DNA of 64,000 nt from Solimonas sp040754295 (GTDB taxonomy: Bacteria; Pseudomonadota; Gammaproteobacteria; Nevskiales; Nevskiaceae): the NCBI GenBank assembly GCA_040754295.1, contig JBFMCQ010000001.1, positions 62,001-126,000 on the forward strand, written 5' to 3'. The position numbers were made by a program, and so were the translations under genes. Shown here piece by piece: positions 62,710 to 64,000 of the stretch; position 1 is the first letter of the stretch; each line of letters opens with the position of its first letter. Under the pieces are notes generated by a model, which was not told where the DNA came from, ran no database searches, and saw only the letters and a list, made by a program, of their open reading frames with translations.

Positions 62710-63139
62710 TTACTGCTGCTGACAGCTTGCCCATGTCGGTGCGCCCCTGCGCCCTGGGCTTGATCCAGCCCATGACCTTGCCCATGTCCTTGGCGCCGGC
62801 GGCACCGGTCTCGGCGATCGCCTGGTCGATCAGCGCGCTCACCTCGGCGTCGCTGAGCTGCTGCGGCAGGTAGCCCATCAGCACGGCGATCTCGGCCGCT
62901 TCCTTGTCGGCCAGATCGGCGCGCTTGCCGGCGCGGAACTGGCTCTCGGCGTCGCGGCGCTGCTTGACCATCTTCTCGACGGCGGCCAGCACCACGGCGT
63001 CGGTCAGTGCGGTCGACTCCACGACTTCGCGCTGCTTGAGCTCGGCCTGCAGCATGCGCAGGACCGACAGCCGCGCCTTGTCGCCGCTGCGCATCGCGGC
63101 CTTGACGTCTTCGGTGATGCGGTTCTTGAGCTCGGACAT
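62693..63139 (-). CDS. yqeY: GatB/YqeY domain protein
   Basis: The protein has 148 residues, full length for the family. Motifs are LKNRITEDVKAAMRSGDKAR, LSVLRMLQAELKQREV, and the C-terminal GKVMGWIKPRAQGRTDMGK. The domain is shared with the tail of GatB and is linked to tRNA or amidotransferase functions, but the free-standing form has no agreed activity. ATG 63139 follows AGGAG by eight bases. It lies between rpsU and dnaG, as in many beta- and gammaproteobacteria. Confidence 0.93.
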   Translation of the reverse strand: MSELKNRITEDVKAAMRSGDKARLSVLRMLQAELKQREVVESTALTDAVVLAAVEKMVKQRRDAESQFRAGKRADLADKEAAEIAVLMGYLPQQLSDAEVSALIDQAIAETGAAGAKDMGKVMGWIKPRAQGRTDMGKLSAAVKNRLG

Positions 63140-63219
63140 GGCGTGACTCCTGAAACGCAAAACGCGGCCCTACGGCCGCGCTCGCTGTATACCAGAGGCC
63201 CGCAGGGGTGCGGGGGACT

Positions 63220-63435
63220 TCAATACAGGCGGATCCGTCTATTGGACTCGCGCTGCACCTTCTTCGCCTGGCGCTTCACGGCGGCGGCGCGCTTGCGCTT
63301 GCGTTCCTGACTCGGCTTTTCGTAGTACTCATGCTTGCGCAGGTCGGTCAGCACGCCGGCCTTTTCGCAGGTGCGCTTGAAGCGGCGCACGGCCACCTCG
63401 AAAGGCTCGTTGTCACGGACGCGGACAGAAGGCAT
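63220..63435 (-). CDS. rpsU: 30S ribosomal protein S21
   Basis: This is a 71-residue basic protein with the S21 signatures VRDNEPFEVAVRRFKRTCEK and LRKHEYYEKPSQERKRKRAA. It is the first gene of the macromolecular-synthesis operon and divergent from tsaD, with 116 bases between the starts. The start ATG 63435 matches the family (MPSVRVRDNE); an upstream in-frame ATG would add a non-homologous extension. S21 acts in initiation by supporting mRNA-16S rRNA pairing. Confidence 0.97.
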   Translation of the reverse strand: MPSVRVRDNEPFEVAVRRFKRTCEKAGVLTDLRKHEYYEKPSQERKRKRAAAVKRQAKKVQRESNRRIRLY

Positions 63436-63539
63436 AGAAAAAAACTCGCTTTTCTCGACGGGTGAGGGCGGTACAGCCAAAAAGGGCCGCGATTCTAACG
63501 GCACAGCGGCGCGCGCGCAATCGGGCCGCGGCCGGCCGG

Positions 63540-63551
63540 TACAATAGCGTC
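63540..63551 (+). promoter_or_regulatory. -10 element of a probable leaderless tsaD mRNA
   Basis: TACAAT at 63540-63545 lies six bases before the tsaD ATG at 63552, so transcription would start at or beside the A of ATG. No Shine-Dalgarno sequence is present. A -35 element is not clear. Confidence 0.5.
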
Positions 63552-64000
63552 ATGCGCCCGTCTGCCGCGATGCCCGGGCCGGTCCTCGGCATCGAAACCT
63601 CCTGCGACGAAACCGCCGCCGCCGTCTACTGCGGCCAGCGCGGGCTGCTGGCGCACGCCTTGCACAGCCAGATCCGGCTGCACGCCCAATACGGCGGCGT
63701 CGTTCCGGAGCTGGCATCGCGCGATCACGTACAGCGCATCAGCGGTCTGGTGCGCACGGCGCTGGATCAGGCCGGCATCGAGCCGGCACAGCTCGGCGGC
63801 GTGGCCTACACCGCCGGTCCGGGGCTGATCGGCGCGCTGATGGTCGGTGCGGCCGTCGGCGCCGGACTGGCGAGCGCGCTCGAGGTGCCGCTGATCCCGG
63901 TGCACCACATGGAAGCGCATCTGCTCGCGCCGATGCTGGAACAGCCCGCGCCGGCGTTTCCGTTCCTGGCGCTGCTCGTGTCCGGCGGGCACACCCTGCT
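63552..64000 (+). CDS. tsaD: tRNA threonylcarbamoyladenosine synthase subunit TsaD, 5' part
   Basis: The first 149 codons of the essential tRNA t6A37 modification enzyme are visible; the rest lies beyond the window. Signatures are VLGIETSCDETAAAVYCG at the N-terminus, HAQYGGVVPELASRDHVQRI, YTAGPGLIGALMVGA and the metal-binding HHMEAHLLAP. The usual start would be near Met at 63570 (MPGPVLG) or ATG 63552. The latter matches the -10 placement for a leaderless transcript. Divergence from rpsU is the conserved arrangement. Confidence 0.97.
   Translation, partial: MRPSAAMPGPVLGIETSCDETAAAVYCGQRGLLAHALHSQIRLHAQYGGVVPELASRDHVQRISGLVRTALDQAGIEPAQLGGVAYTAGPGLIGALMVGAAVGAGLASALEVPLIPVHHMEAHLLAPMLEQPAPAFPFLALLVSGGHTL

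Overview
The window is a high-GC, gene-dense chromosomal segment of a gammaproteobacterium. The order tsaD / rpsU-yqeY-dnaG-rpoD (the macromolecular-synthesis operon), LptF/LptG-type permeases, an OmpA-type porin, a ppk/ppx pair and a Pseudomonas-like class II ribonucleotide reductase fit a Xanthomonadales/Nevskiales-type lineage. That placement is inference from family resemblance; no rRNA gene is present to confirm it. Two runs of N (10 at 3713-3722, 100 at 37101-37200) show a draft scaffold. I see no phage, complete insertion sequence, CRISPR array, tRNA or rRNA.

Layout. 1-8500: end of homoserine kinase, a small lipoprotein, an MFS transporter, an OmpA-family protein, a LysR regulator, a TauE/SafE permease with an EF-hand lipoprotein, MgtE and a membrane-anchored protein. 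8587-12390: cobalamin-dependent methionine synthase MetH, carrying an in-frame heptanucleotide array. 12633-19982: a tightly overlapping six-gene operon (LPG-synthase-type membrane protein, GT2, ArnT-like GT-C, PAP2 phosphatase, LptF, LptG) preceded by a PHO-box-like repeat, with a second PAP2 gene convergent. 20475-20604: a candidate C-rich-loop small RNA. Then rubredoxin and a ClC antiporter. 22475-36456: a glucan/trehalose operon, glgX-treY-treZ-glgB-glgE-treS::mak. 36723-41015: a lipoprotein, an assembly gap, and nrdJb-nrdJa, in which nrdJa carries a 369-residue LAGLIDADG intein placed immediately before the catalytic Cys. 42186-45189: pntAa-pntAb-pntB transhydrogenase. 45378-50609: MarR regulator plus the N-acetylglutaminylglutamine amide (NAGGN) osmolyte operon. 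51093-58818: queuosine-precursor transporter, Ada, EcsC-like protein, polyphosphate kinase and exopolyphosphatase, and two small cytochromes c. 58877-64000: rpoD, dnaG, yqeY, rpsU and divergent tsaD (cut by the window end).

How the genes work together. Two compatible-solute systems lie within 30 kb. The trehalose/alpha-glucan cycle uses TreYZ to release trehalose from glucan, TreS-Mak to convert trehalose to maltose-1-phosphate, GlgE to polymerise it, and GlgB/GlgX to branch and debranch. The NAGGN operon has its own MarR regulator, with two operator-like palindromes that overlap a well-defined promoter. Phosphate themes recur: PHO-box-like direct repeats precede both the lipid/glycosyl operon and ppk.

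The most notable observations are the nrdJ intein, a DnaG primase that has lost all four zinc ligands, the candidate C-rich-loop small RNA, the PHO-box-linked envelope operon, and three unrelated heptanucleotide arrays that each contain exactly four units.
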